Source of the DNA: JBKPNX01 sp050729115
GTDB lineage: Bacteria > Pseudomonadota > Alphaproteobacteria > Geminicoccales > Geminicoccaceae
NCBI GenBank assembly: GCA_050729115.1
Contig: JBOHKK010000270.1
Coordinates: 1 to 8,772, forward strand
Direction: 5' to 3'
Length of the DNA stretch: 8,772 bases
Within the stretch, counting starts at the first letter, position 1. Each line of letters starts with the position of its first letter. Positions 1 through 7,686 of this stretch are shown here, piece by piece. The notes below the pieces were generated by a model. That model saw only the letters and a program-made list of their open reading frames with translations, did not search any database and was not told where the DNA came from. The position numbers and the translations under genes were made by a program.

Positions 1-46
1 CCCTCCCAACCACCCACCGATGGTACCCTTGGGGTGGTTGGGAGGG
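1..46. terminator. Perfect 15-bp stem-loop, possible terminator or repeat
   Basis: Bases 1-15 (CCCTCCCAACCACCC) are an exact reverse complement of bases 32-46, leaving a 16-base loop that itself contains the palindrome GGTACC. It lies 34 bases beyond the stop codon of the minus-strand gene ending at 81, which suits a transcription terminator for that gene. The left arm begins at the first base of the window, so the arm may continue outside it and any T-tract on the minus strand cannot be seen. It could equally be a dispersed intergenic palindrome. Confidence 0.5.
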
Positions 47-80
47 GGAGCGGGCCGGGGCGAGCTGATCGAAAAATGCG

Positions 81-693
81 CTAGGCGCGGATCCAGGTCT
101 CGGAGAACGCCAGCATTGCCGTGGTGATGGTGTACCCGGCGATCTCGCGCGGTACCGGGTTGCCCGGCAGGGCGCGGCCGTTCACCGCCACCGTGGCGTC
201 ACGGCAGCCGACGAACAGGCTCGGCATGTGGTGCCGGCCAGTGGCCGATTTGTCCGGCGGCAAAGCAAAGCAGAACGGCTTGCCAAGGCCGCTCCAGGTG
301 AGCCGCACACTCAGATCGCCGGCGGTCACCGTCTCGCTATAGCTGCTGGCGGGATCGCCCGAGGCTGCGACGCGATCGAGCGGCCGATAGACCAGGCTCC
401 CGAGACCCGCTTGGCCTTTGAAGGCGCCGAAATGCGCGACGAACTCGGCGACCAGGTAGCGCGCCAGCGCCTCGTTGTCGTGGAGGCAGAAGTTTCGCGC
501 GCGCCGCCGGCGGCCTGGCGTCCTGGGGCGACTGCAGCAGCACCAGGGCGTGGCCGCGGCCATGCGGGGACAGCACGACGCGGAAGAAGCTGGCAAGCGC
601 GACGAACGGGCCGTCGGGCGTCTCCTTCAGCGAGATGCCGGGATTCTCGCCCGACCATTCCACGGTGCCGGGAAAGACGATCGGATCGGCCAT
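81..693 (-). pseudogene. Unrecognised protein gene, interrupted by a frameshift
   Basis: The N-terminal half (starting MADPIVFPGTVEWSGENPG) reads in one minus-strand frame as far as LVLLQSPQDA. The C-terminal half (from about ARNFCLHDNEALARYL to the end SETWIRA) reads in another frame, and the two join near 495-520 within a run of GCC/GCG/CGC repeats. The span of 613 bases is 3x204+1, so one extra base (or two missing) explains the break; the intact product would be about 203 aa. The start at 693 is chosen because GGAGGA lies 4 bases upstream. I see no signal peptide, membrane segment or familiar motif and do not recognise the family. It could be a true pseudogene or an assembly error in a GC-rich stretch; the undamaged coding character on both sides argues that the break is recent or artificial. 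Confidence 0.6.
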
Positions 694-697
694 GGCG

Positions 698-703
698 TCC
701 TCC
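698..703 (-). promoter_or_regulatory. Ribosome binding site of the frameshifted gene
   Basis: On the minus strand GGAGGA is followed by CGCC and then the ATG at 693. It decides between three in-frame ATG codons (726, 705, 693) in favour of the last, because the 705 start codon would overlap the site itself. Confidence 0.55.
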
Positions 704-807
704 ATGCTTGGGCGTTCGCCGGTCATCCTAGTGGAAGGCGCGCGCGACGGAACCCTCCTCGAACGGCGCGCAGGTCGGGGTATCCTCCTCCGCGAGGCCG
801 GTTCGGG

Positions 808-1632
808 TCAGTCCCAGCCGTGGGCCTGGAAGAAGCCGGCGCGGTTCAGGATCTCGCGAGAGTAGTCGCGGCCGGCGGTGTAGAAGTCGAGGTCGAGACC
901 GTGGCGCGCCGCGCGCAGCACGTTCTCGAGGCCGCAGTTGTAGGCGGCAAGGGTCGCCCGCACGAGCGCATCGCCGTGGAGCACGGTGCGCCGGCGCAGC
1001 ACCGGGCGGAACTCGAGGAGCACCTCGCAGGCGTAGTGGACGTTGGCGTCGGGCTCGTGCCACGGCCCGCTGCGCGCAAACGCGTGGGCGTCGTAGTCGA
1101 TCTGCATCAGGCCTCGCCCGAAGCCGTGGCCGTCGGGCGGCAGCGGGCCGTTGCGGTGGGGCCCCGTGAACGGGCGGGGCGTGAAGTCGTTGGTACCACT
1201 CGGCCCTTTGGGGCTGAGCGCCAGGCCCCAGCGGGATTCGCGCGAGCCCAGCGCCACGATCACCGCGGGCGGCAGGCCGAAGCTGCCGGCGGCCGCGATG
1301 ATGGTCGCCCCGTAGCGCGCCGCGGCCTCGAGATCCTCGAGGAGAATCGGGTGATCGAGGGGATAGGTGGTCGCCAGACGATCGTGCGGCGGCGAGGGAT
1401 CGGGATCGATCAACGCCTGCCAGGTGTCCCGCCCGACCACGCCGTCGGCGCGCAGCCCGCAGGCCTGCTGGAAGGCGCGGACCAGACGCTGCGTGCCGCG
1501 ACCGTACAGGCCGTCGATCACCACGTCGCGATCGTGCCGGCGCAGCATGGCCTGGAGCTCGCGCACCGTGTCGCGCAGCTGGGGTGAGGTGTGCGGGTAG
1601 CCGTCGTAGAGGCGAAGCATCAGGTCGGTCAT
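808..1632 (-). CDS. Peptidoglycan-binding, goose-type lysozyme-like protein
   Basis: A 274-aa protein predicted to cleave the glycan strands of peptidoglycan. Residues about 19-74 form a PG_binding_1-type domain (DGLYGRGTQRLVRAFQ and DGVVGRDTWQAL are typical). Residues about 105-272 resemble the goose egg-white lysozyme / SLT fold: SRES with E132 as the likely catalytic acid, a glycine-rich GHGFGRGLMQID around 169-179, and AAYNCG at 229-234. There is no signal peptide or membrane anchor, so export needs another route, or a holin if the gene is phage-derived; no phage genes are near. The start is uncertain: ATG at 1632 with a weak GAG upstream is preferred, a GTG at 1683 would add 17 residues, and ATG 1620 would shorten it. 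It is the first of two tandem minus-strand genes, 114 bases before the frameshifted one. Confidence 0.75.
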   Translation of the reverse strand: MTDLMLRLYDGYPHTSPQLRDTVRELQAMLRRHDRDVVIDGLYGRGTQRLVRAFQQACGLRADGVVGRDTWQALIDPDPSPPHDRLATTYPLDHPILLEDLEAAARYGATIIAAAGSFGLPPAVIVALGSRESRWGLALSPKGPSGTNDFTPRPFTGPHRNGPLPPDGHGFGRGLMQIDYDAHAFARSGPWHEPDANVHYACEVLLEFRPVLRRRTVLHGDALVRATLAAYNCGLENVLRAARHGLDLDFYTAGRDYSREILNRAGFFQAHGWD

Positions 1633-1741
1633 GTCGGCTCGCGCGTCGGTTGCTAGGGACACATTCCTAACACACGACGGCACGAGAGATCAAGCGCGTC
1701 CCGCTCCGGGCGACGCGATCCGTGGGCGGACGGGCCGCCGC

Positions 1742-1769
1742 TTGCATTTTCGTGGCCGGCGACAAAGAT
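1742..1769 (+). promoter_or_regulatory. Weak candidate sigma-70-like promoter for aacS
   Basis: TTGCAT (1742-1747) and AAAGAT (1764-1769) are separated by 16 bases and lie 55 bases upstream of the preferred aacS start. The -10 match is poor (3 of 6), so this is only a candidate. The 1633-1824 divergent region must hold promoters for both directions, and I see nothing stronger in it. A Pho-box-like repeat is absent here. Confidence 0.2.
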
Positions 1770-1815
1770 GACCGTGCACACCCCAAGCGCCGGAGCGGCG
1801 TGCCCGCAAGCCGCC

Positions 1816-1821
1816 GGAGGG
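1816..1821 (+). promoter_or_regulatory. Ribosome binding site of aacS
   Basis: GGAGGG is followed by TCC and the ATG at 1825. The upstream in-frame ATG at 1768 has no comparable site, so this fixes the start at 1825. Confidence 0.65.
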
Positions 1822-1824
1822 TCC

Positions 1825-3774
<1,950 letters not shown>

Positions 3775-3784
3775 AGCTCGGTTC

Positions 3785-3793
3785 AAAGGGGAG
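3785..3793 (+). promoter_or_regulatory. Ribosome binding site supporting a TTG start for phoR
   Basis: AAAGGGGAG lies just after the aacS stop and 9 bases before an in-frame TTG at 3803. GTG codons at 3818 and 3833 are the alternatives, but they sit 24 and 39 bases from this site. The only in-frame ATG is deep inside aacS (3689), in codons that simply read aacS out of frame. Confidence 0.5.
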
Positions 3794-3802
3794 CCGGCGC
3801 GG

Positions 3803-5224
3803 TTGCCGCCCCGCCGCGTGCTGGTCCGCACGGTGTGGCTGGCGCTGCCGTTGAGCGTCGCGCTGGTCGTCCTTGCGCTGCTCGATCATCTGACGGCGCG
3901 AGCGACGCTGCTCGCCTGGCTGCTCGGTCTCGCGCTCAGCGGCGCGCTCGCCTGGCTGCGCGAGCGCCGGCTCGAGGCGACCGGCCGCTATCTCACGGCG
4001 CTCGCCGAAGGTCGCGCGCCGCCGCCGCTGCCGGAGTTCCGCCTGCTCGGCGGCGACGAGCTGGCGACGGTGCTGCACCGGCTCGATCGGGCATTGTCCG
4101 AGGAGCGGGCGCGCCTGGCCGAGACCGACCGCCTGCTCGCCGCCTTGCTCGATGCCTTGCCCGACCCGCTGCTGCTGGTCGGCCCGGGGCGGGTGGTGGC
4201 CAACGCCAATCGCGCCGCCGGGCAGTTGCTCGGCCACGACCCGGTGGCCAAGCCGCTCGAGACCAGCCTCCGCGATCCGGGCGTTCTGGCCGCGGTCGAC
4301 GAGGCGCTCGCCGGGCACGGGGAGGCGCAGCTGACCCTGCAGCTGCCGGGACCGCCCGCGCGCGCCTTCGGGGTCCAGATCGTCCCGGTCCAGCTGCGGG
4401 CGCGGACCGCGGCGCTCCTCGGGCTGCGGGAGCTCACCGAGCAGCTGATGATCGAACGCATGCGCTCGGATTTCGTGGCCAATGCCAGCCACGAGCTGCG
4501 CACGCCGCTCGCGGCCCTGTCCGGCTTCATCGAGACCCTGTCCGGCCCGGCGCGTGACGATCCCGAGGCGCAGGCTCGCTTTCTCGAGACCATGGGCGCC
4601 GAAGCCAGGCGCATGACCCGGCTGGTCAACGATCTGCTGTCGCTGTCCCGGATCGAGTCGATCGAGCACCAGCCGCCGGGCGACCGGGTCGATCCGATCG
4701 AGTGCCTGGAGGCGGTGACCGCCACCCTGCGGCCTTACGCCGAGCGGCGGGCGGTCGAGCTGCAGCTGCACCGACCCGGGCGGACCGCGCCGATCCTGGC
4801 GGACCGCGATCAGTTGATTCAGCTCATGACCAACCTGGTCGACAACGCGATCAAGTATGGCGGTGAAGGCAAGCAGGTGGTGATCGCTTGCGAGCACCTG
4901 GCCGCCGCTCCGCACGGCGCCGGCCCCCTGAGCGGCCGGCCGGCGGTCCGGGTCGTGGTCGAAGATCGCGGGCCGGGCATCGCCCGCCAGCATCTGCCGC
5001 GGGTGACCGAACGCTTCTTCCGGATCGACCCGGCGCGCTCGCGCCAGCTGGGCGGGACCGGGCTCGGCCTCGCGATCGTCAAGCACATCGTGCGCCGCCA
5101 CCGCGGCCACCTCGCGATCGCGAGCAAGCTCGGCGAAGGGACCACCGTCAGCGTCTACCTGCCGGCCGCTGAGGGCAGCCCTGCGCGGGCCTCGACCCAA
5201 CGCGGCGAAGCCACCGCCGGCTAG
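3803..5224 (+). CDS. phoR: Phosphate regulon sensor histidine kinase PhoR
   Basis: An inner-membrane sensor kinase of about 473 aa that phosphorylates PhoB when phosphate is scarce. From the TTG start: two membrane segments (about 12-30 and 35-52) with only a few residues between them, so there is no periplasmic sensing domain, as in E. coli PhoR; a linker; a PAS-like domain (about 113-205, with DALPDPLLLVGPGRVVANAN); HisKA with SHELRTPL (phospho-acceptor H230); then the ATPase domain with N box NLVDNAIKYG (345-353 region), G1 DRGPGI (388-393), F box ERFFRID (403-409) and G2 GGTGLGLAIVKHIV (from 417). All catalytic boxes are intact. The PhoR assignment rests on this architecture plus the pst genes immediately downstream. 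phoB is not in the window. It could be translated with aacS; the pst genes are probably a separate unit because a Pho box and 391 bases lie between. Confidence 0.9.
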   Translation: MPPRRVLVRTVWLALPLSVALVVLALLDHLTARATLLAWLLGLALSGALAWLRERRLEATGRYLTALAEGRAPPPLPEFRLLGGDELATVLHRLDRALSEERARLAETDRLLAALLDALPDPLLLVGPGRVVANANRAAGQLLGHDPVAKPLETSLRDPGVLAAVDEALAGHGEAQLTLQLPGPPARAFGVQIVPVQLRARTAALLGLRELTEQLMIERMRSDFVANASHELRTPLAALSGFIETLSGPARDDPEAQARFLETMGAEARRMTRLVNDLLSLSRIESIEHQPPGDRVDPIECLEAVTATLRPYAERRAVELQLHRPGRTAPILADRDQLIQLMTNLVDNAIKYGGEGKQVVIACEHLAAAPHGAGPLSGRPAVRVVVEDRGPGIARQHLPRVTERFFRIDPARSRQLGGTGLGLAIVKHIVRRHRGHLAIASKLGEGTTVSVYLPAAEGSPARASTQRGEATAG

Positions 5225-5252
5225 GGCGCTGACGCATTCGCTTGATTCCCTT

Positions 5253-5337
5253 GTCATTGCCGGGCTTGACCCGGCAATCCACGCTGGAGCCAGCGCCTGC
5301 CTTGTGGATGGATGCCCGGGTCAAGCCCGGGCATGAC
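5253..5337. repeat. Paired inverted palindromic repeats (REP/BIME-like)
   Basis: Two 29-base arms (5253-5281 and 5309-5337) face each other and match at 25 of 29 positions. Each arm is also its own hairpin: a 9-bp stem with a CTTGA loop at 5256-5278, and a 9-bp stem with the complementary loop at 5312-5334. Between them sits a third small hairpin, CGCTGG/CCAGCG (5282-5295). The core GTCATGCCCGGGCTTGACCC is a familiar intergenic repeat type in alphaproteobacteria. It begins 28 bases after the phoR stop, where it may protect or end the phoR transcript; no T-tract follows. Confidence 0.75.
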
Positions 5338-5371
5338 CAACAAAGATACGTTCCGTTTGCGTCGTGCGCTA

Positions 5372-5430
5372 GAGCAGCATCCGAATGGACGAGATCGCCA
5401 ACGGCGATCGTCGTCCGGATAAAGCTGCTC
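5372..5430. repeat. Imperfect stem-loop within the composite repeat
   Basis: GAGCAGC (5372-5378) pairs with GCTGCTC (5424-5430), ATCC (5379-5382) with GGAT (5417-5420), and GGACGAGATCGCC (5387-5399) with GGCGATCGTCGTCC (5403-5416) apart from one bulged G at 5410, closing on a 3-base loop AAC. That is about 24 paired positions in 59 bases. Confidence 0.6.
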
Positions 5431-5444
5431 CAATCATTTGAAAT

Positions 5445-5514
5445 AGAGCATTTTTTCCCGATGAGCGGAAGATGTCGCGATCCAGGGCGGGTCCACCTCA
5501 TCGGGAATTGCTCT
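5445..5514. repeat. Second stem-loop of the composite repeat
   Basis: AGAGCA (5445-5450) pairs with TGCTCT (5509-5514) and CCCGATGAG (5457-5465) with CTCATCGGG (5497-5505). Between these two stems the left side carries TTTTTT and the right side only AAT. The inner loop is 31 bases. Confidence 0.6.
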
Positions 5515-5524
5515 AGGTCCGGCG

Positions 5525-5553
5525 CTGTCATCGAACCGTCACAATCCGGTCAT
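5525..5553 (+). promoter_or_regulatory. Pho box (PhoB binding site) upstream of pstS
   Basis: Three direct repeats lie at exact 11-bp pitch: CTGTCAT (5525-5531), CCGTCAC (5536-5542) and CGGTCAT (5547-5553), separated by CGAA and AATC and followed by AAAA. This matches the known Pho box (7-bp half-sites with 4-bp AT-leaning spacers), in which the box replaces the -35 element. A possible -10 is CATAAA (5551-5556), which would overlap the third repeat; if all three repeats bind PhoB, the -10 must lie further downstream, where none is clear. The pstS start is about 62 bases after the box. PhoB regulation of the pst operon is inferred from this and from the family. Confidence 0.8.
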
Positions 5554-5601
5554 AAAAGCCGCACGCCTTCTCACCAGGTTGCGCCGCGACGTCGAACGTC
5601 C

Positions 5602-5607
5602 AGGAGG
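5602..5607 (+). promoter_or_regulatory. Ribosome binding site of pstS
   Basis: A full AGGAGG. Four in-frame start codons follow in quick succession (GTG 5613, ATG 5616, ATG 5619, ATG 5625). Spacing of 8 bases favours 5616, with 5619 nearly as good. Confidence 0.75.
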
Positions 5608-5615
5608 ATGAGGTG

Positions 5616-6638
5616 ATGATGCGCATGACGATTGCTGCCGGCGTGCTTGCCGGCGTCGGGGCATTGGCCCTTGCCCAGGGCCTGCCGGCCGCCGCCGGTG
5701 CCCAGGAGCTCATCCGGATCGACGGCTCGAGCACGGTCTACCCGATCACCGAGGCCATGGCCGAGGAGTTCCAGCTCGCGAGCGGCGGCAAGTATCGGGT
5801 CACCGTCGGCATCTCGGGCACGGGCGGCGGCTTCAAGAAGTTCTGCCGCGGCGAGACGCACATCTCCGACGCCTCGCGCCCGATCAAGGAATCGGAGCGG
5901 GCGGCCTGCAAGGAGGCGGGCATCGAGTTCATCGAGCTGCCGGTGGCGCTCGACGCGCTGACCGTGGTGGTCAACCCCGAGAACGACTGGGTCGACCATC
6001 TGACGGTCGAGGAGCTGAAGAAGGTCTGGGAGCCCGCAGCCCAGGGCAAGGTGACCAACTGGAGCCAGATCCGGAGCGGCTTCCCCGATCGCCCGCTGAC
6101 CCTCTACGGCGCCGGCGTCGATTCCGGCACCTACGACTACTTCACCGAGGCGGTGGTCGGCGAGGAGGGCTCGAGCCGGGGCGACTTCACGGCGAGCGAG
6201 GACGACAACGTGCTGGTCCAGGGCGTCGCCTCCGACCCGAACGCGCTCGGCTTCTTCGGCCTCGCCTACTACGTCGAGAACCAGGACAAGCTGAAGGCGG
6301 TGCCGATCCAGCCGCCGGGCGGCGGCGCCGCGGTCCTGCCGAGCGTCGAGACCGCGCGCGACGGCAGCTATCAGCCGCTGTCGCGGCCGATCTTCATCTA
6401 CGTCAGCAAGCAGGCGGCGGACGAGCTGGAGGCGGTGCAGCAGTTCGTCGAGTTCTATCTCGATCCGGAGAACGCCGAGCTCCTGATCGAGGAGGTCGGC
6501 TACGTGCCGCTGCCCCTGGAGGCGTACGAGCTGGCGCTGCGCAACTTCGCGGAGCGGCACACCGGCACTGCGTTTGCGGGCGGCTCGCAGGTCGGCGTCG
6601 CCATCCAGGAGCTGCTCGCGGCGGAGCGGGTCAACTGA
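5616..6638 (+). CDS. pstS: Periplasmic phosphate-binding protein PstS
   Basis: A 340-aa substrate-binding protein of the high-affinity phosphate ABC transporter. A signal peptide is clear: a basic start (MMRM), a hydrophobic stretch to about residue 22, and a likely cleavage AGA|QE after residue 29. The mature part opens with IRIDGSSTVYPITEAMAEEF-type sequence (GSST 37-40), then GISGTGGGFKKFC (66-77), ISDASRPI (83-90) and DSGTYDYF (169-176); GSST, D85 and the DSGT serine/threonine are the expected phosphate contacts by analogy with the family. Two cysteines (C77 and C98) in the exported part could form a disulfide, a feature of this PstS subclass. It is the first gene after the Pho box. A 97-base gap with hairpins separates it from pstC, consistent with higher PstS than permease output. 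Confidence 0.93.
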   Translation: MMRMTIAAGVLAGVGALALAQGLPAAAGAQELIRIDGSSTVYPITEAMAEEFQLASGGKYRVTVGISGTGGGFKKFCRGETHISDASRPIKESERAACKEAGIEFIELPVALDALTVVVNPENDWVDHLTVEELKKVWEPAAQGKVTNWSQIRSGFPDRPLTLYGAGVDSGTYDYFTEAVVGEEGSSRGDFTASEDDNVLVQGVASDPNALGFFGLAYYVENQDKLKAVPIQPPGGGAAVLPSVETARDGSYQPLSRPIFIYVSKQAADELEAVQQFVEFYLDPENAELLIEEVGYVPLPLEAYELALRNFAERHTGTAFAGGSQVGVAIQELLAAERVN

Positions 6639-6671
6639 TCGGGCCTCGAACCAACGTAAAGGGGGCTTGGT

Positions 6672-6700
6672 CCCGCCGCGTCTTCCCCGGTCGCGGCGGG
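6672..6700 (+). repeat. GC-rich hairpin between pstS and pstC
   Basis: CCCGCCGCG (6672-6680) pairs perfectly with CGCGGCGGG (6692-6700) around an 11-base loop. There is no T-run after it, so it looks more like an mRNA-stabilising or partial read-through structure than a full terminator. Confidence 0.55.
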
Positions 6701-6719
6701 CCTCGCCCCGACGACCATC

Positions 6720-6735
6720 GCCCCAAGGTTGGGGC
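6720..6735 (+). promoter_or_regulatory. Hairpin abutting the pstC start codon
   Basis: GCCCCAA (6720-6726) is the exact complement of TTGGGGC (6729-6735), realistically a 6-bp stem with an AGGT loop, and the next base is the A of the pstC ATG. The only purine-rich sequence near that ATG lies in this hairpin, so it would limit initiation. Alternatively it is a fragment of an intergenic palindrome and the real pstC start is downstream. Confidence 0.4.
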
Positions 6736-7683
6736 ATGACAACGGCGATCAAGGCGCGGCCCCTGGTTCCGGGGGATTTGGTGCGGCCCAGCGAGGCGTT
6801 CCTCCGCCGCCGCCGCCTCGTCGGCGGGATGGTCCGCCTGGTCCTGTTCGCGGCCGCCAGCCTGTCGGTGCTCGTGACCGCGGGGATCGTCTACATCCTG
6901 ATCAGCGAGTCCCTGGTGTTCTTCCGCCACGTCCCGATCGTCGACTTCCTGACCGACACCCAGTGGACGCCGCTGTTCGCCAACCCGAGGTACGGCATCC
7001 TGCCGCTGCTGTCGGGCACCCTCGTGGTCGCGGGCATCGCTCTCCTGGTCGCGATCCCGGCCGGGACCACGCTTGCCATCTATCTGAGCGAATACGCGCC
7101 CGTGAAGGTGCGCGAGACGATCAAGCCGCTGCTCGAGCTGCTGGCGGGCGTGCCGACGGTCGTGTACGGCTATTTCGCGCTGCTGTTCGTCACGCCGCTC
7201 TTGCGCAACTTCATTCCCTGGCTGCCGGGATTCAACATGCTGGCGCCCGGCCTGGTCATCGGCATCATGATCCTGCCCTACGTCACCTCGGTCAGCGAGG
7301 ACGCCATGCGCGCGGTGCCGAACGATTTGCGGGAAGGCGCTTTCGCGCTCGGCTTCACGCGCTCCCAGACGGCGCTCACGGTGGTGGTGCCCGGTGCGTT
7401 CTCCGGCATCACCGCCGCTTACATCCTCGGCATGTCGCGGGCGGTCGGCGAGACCATGGTGGTCGCCATCGCCGCGGGCCAGATGCCGAATCTGACGCTC
7501 GACCCCACGCAACAGGCGGCGACCATCACCGCGTACATCGTGCAGGTCAGCCTCGGCGACCTGCCGCACGGCTCGATCGGCTATCAGACGATCTTCGCCG
7601 CCGGGCTCACCCTGTTCGTCATCACGCTGGCGTTCAACATGATCGGGTTCTACCTGCGCCGGCGCTTCCGCGAGGTGTACTGA
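6736..7683 (+). CDS. pstC: Phosphate ABC transporter permease PstC
   Basis: A 315-aa inner-membrane permease that pairs with PstA to form the phosphate channel. Six hydrophobic segments are visible: about 34-56, 92-112, 134-156, 168-186, 218-248 (less sharply bounded) and 285-306. The cytoplasmic EAA-type loop that docks the ATPase begins at E200 (REGAFALGFTRSQTAL) and runs into VVVPGAFSGI; SRAVGETMVV (234-243) is the conserved segment after it. The start is uncertain: ATG 6736 has a poor ribosome site locked in a hairpin, while GTG 6781 has GGGGGA 4 bases upstream and would remove 15 residues. The open frame extends further upstream to 6574, but that part reads through pstS out of frame. pstA begins 3 bases after the stop. 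Confidence 0.92.
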   Translation: MTTAIKARPLVPGDLVRPSEAFLRRRRLVGGMVRLVLFAAASLSVLVTAGIVYILISESLVFFRHVPIVDFLTDTQWTPLFANPRYGILPLLSGTLVVAGIALLVAIPAGTTLAIYLSEYAPVKVRETIKPLLELLAGVPTVVYGYFALLFVTPLLRNFIPWLPGFNMLAPGLVIGIMILPYVTSVSEDAMRAVPNDLREGAFALGFTRSQTALTVVVPGAFSGITAAYILGMSRAVGETMVVAIAAGQMPNLTLDPTQQAATITAYIVQVSLGDLPHGSIGYQTIFAAGLTLFVITLAFNMIGFYLRRRFREVY

Positions 7684-7686
7684 GGC

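Larger units (their letters stand above)
5369..5516. repeat. Composite 148-bp palindromic element, CTAGAGCA ends
   Basis: The element is bounded by CTAGAGCA (5369-5376) and its exact complement TGCTCTAG (5509-5516), with two nested stem-loops inside (5372-5430 and 5445-5514). I see no coding capacity in it. The ends and the AGAGCATTTTTTCCCGATGAG-like core resemble a family of short intergenic repeats seen in alphaproteobacterial genomes (recalled, not searched). It lies just upstream of the Pho box of pstS. It is more AT-rich than the genes around it. Confidence 0.55.

Noticed and set aside
728..810. Protein-like tail (LAEEDTPTCAPFEEGSVARAFH is too long to rely on) in a minus-strand frame after the lysozyme stop
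   Set aside because: The stretch looks plausible as protein, but it has no ATG, GTG or TTG start of its own, and the lysozyme already ends naturally at HGWD. A frameshift at the lysozyme end is possible but unsupported.
475..1587. A 370-codon plus-strand open frame across the first two genes
   Set aside because: It spans the gap between two unrelated minus-strand genes, shows no domain, and the lysozyme motifs opposite are convincing.
1650..1676. Partial inverted repeat around TAGGGACACATTCCTA in the divergent region, a possible operator
   Set aside because: The core is only four paired bases plus weak flanks; too short to claim.
5242..5616. A 124-codon open frame through the phoR-pstS gap
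   Set aside because: It runs across the palindromic repeats and the Pho box, so it is non-coding.
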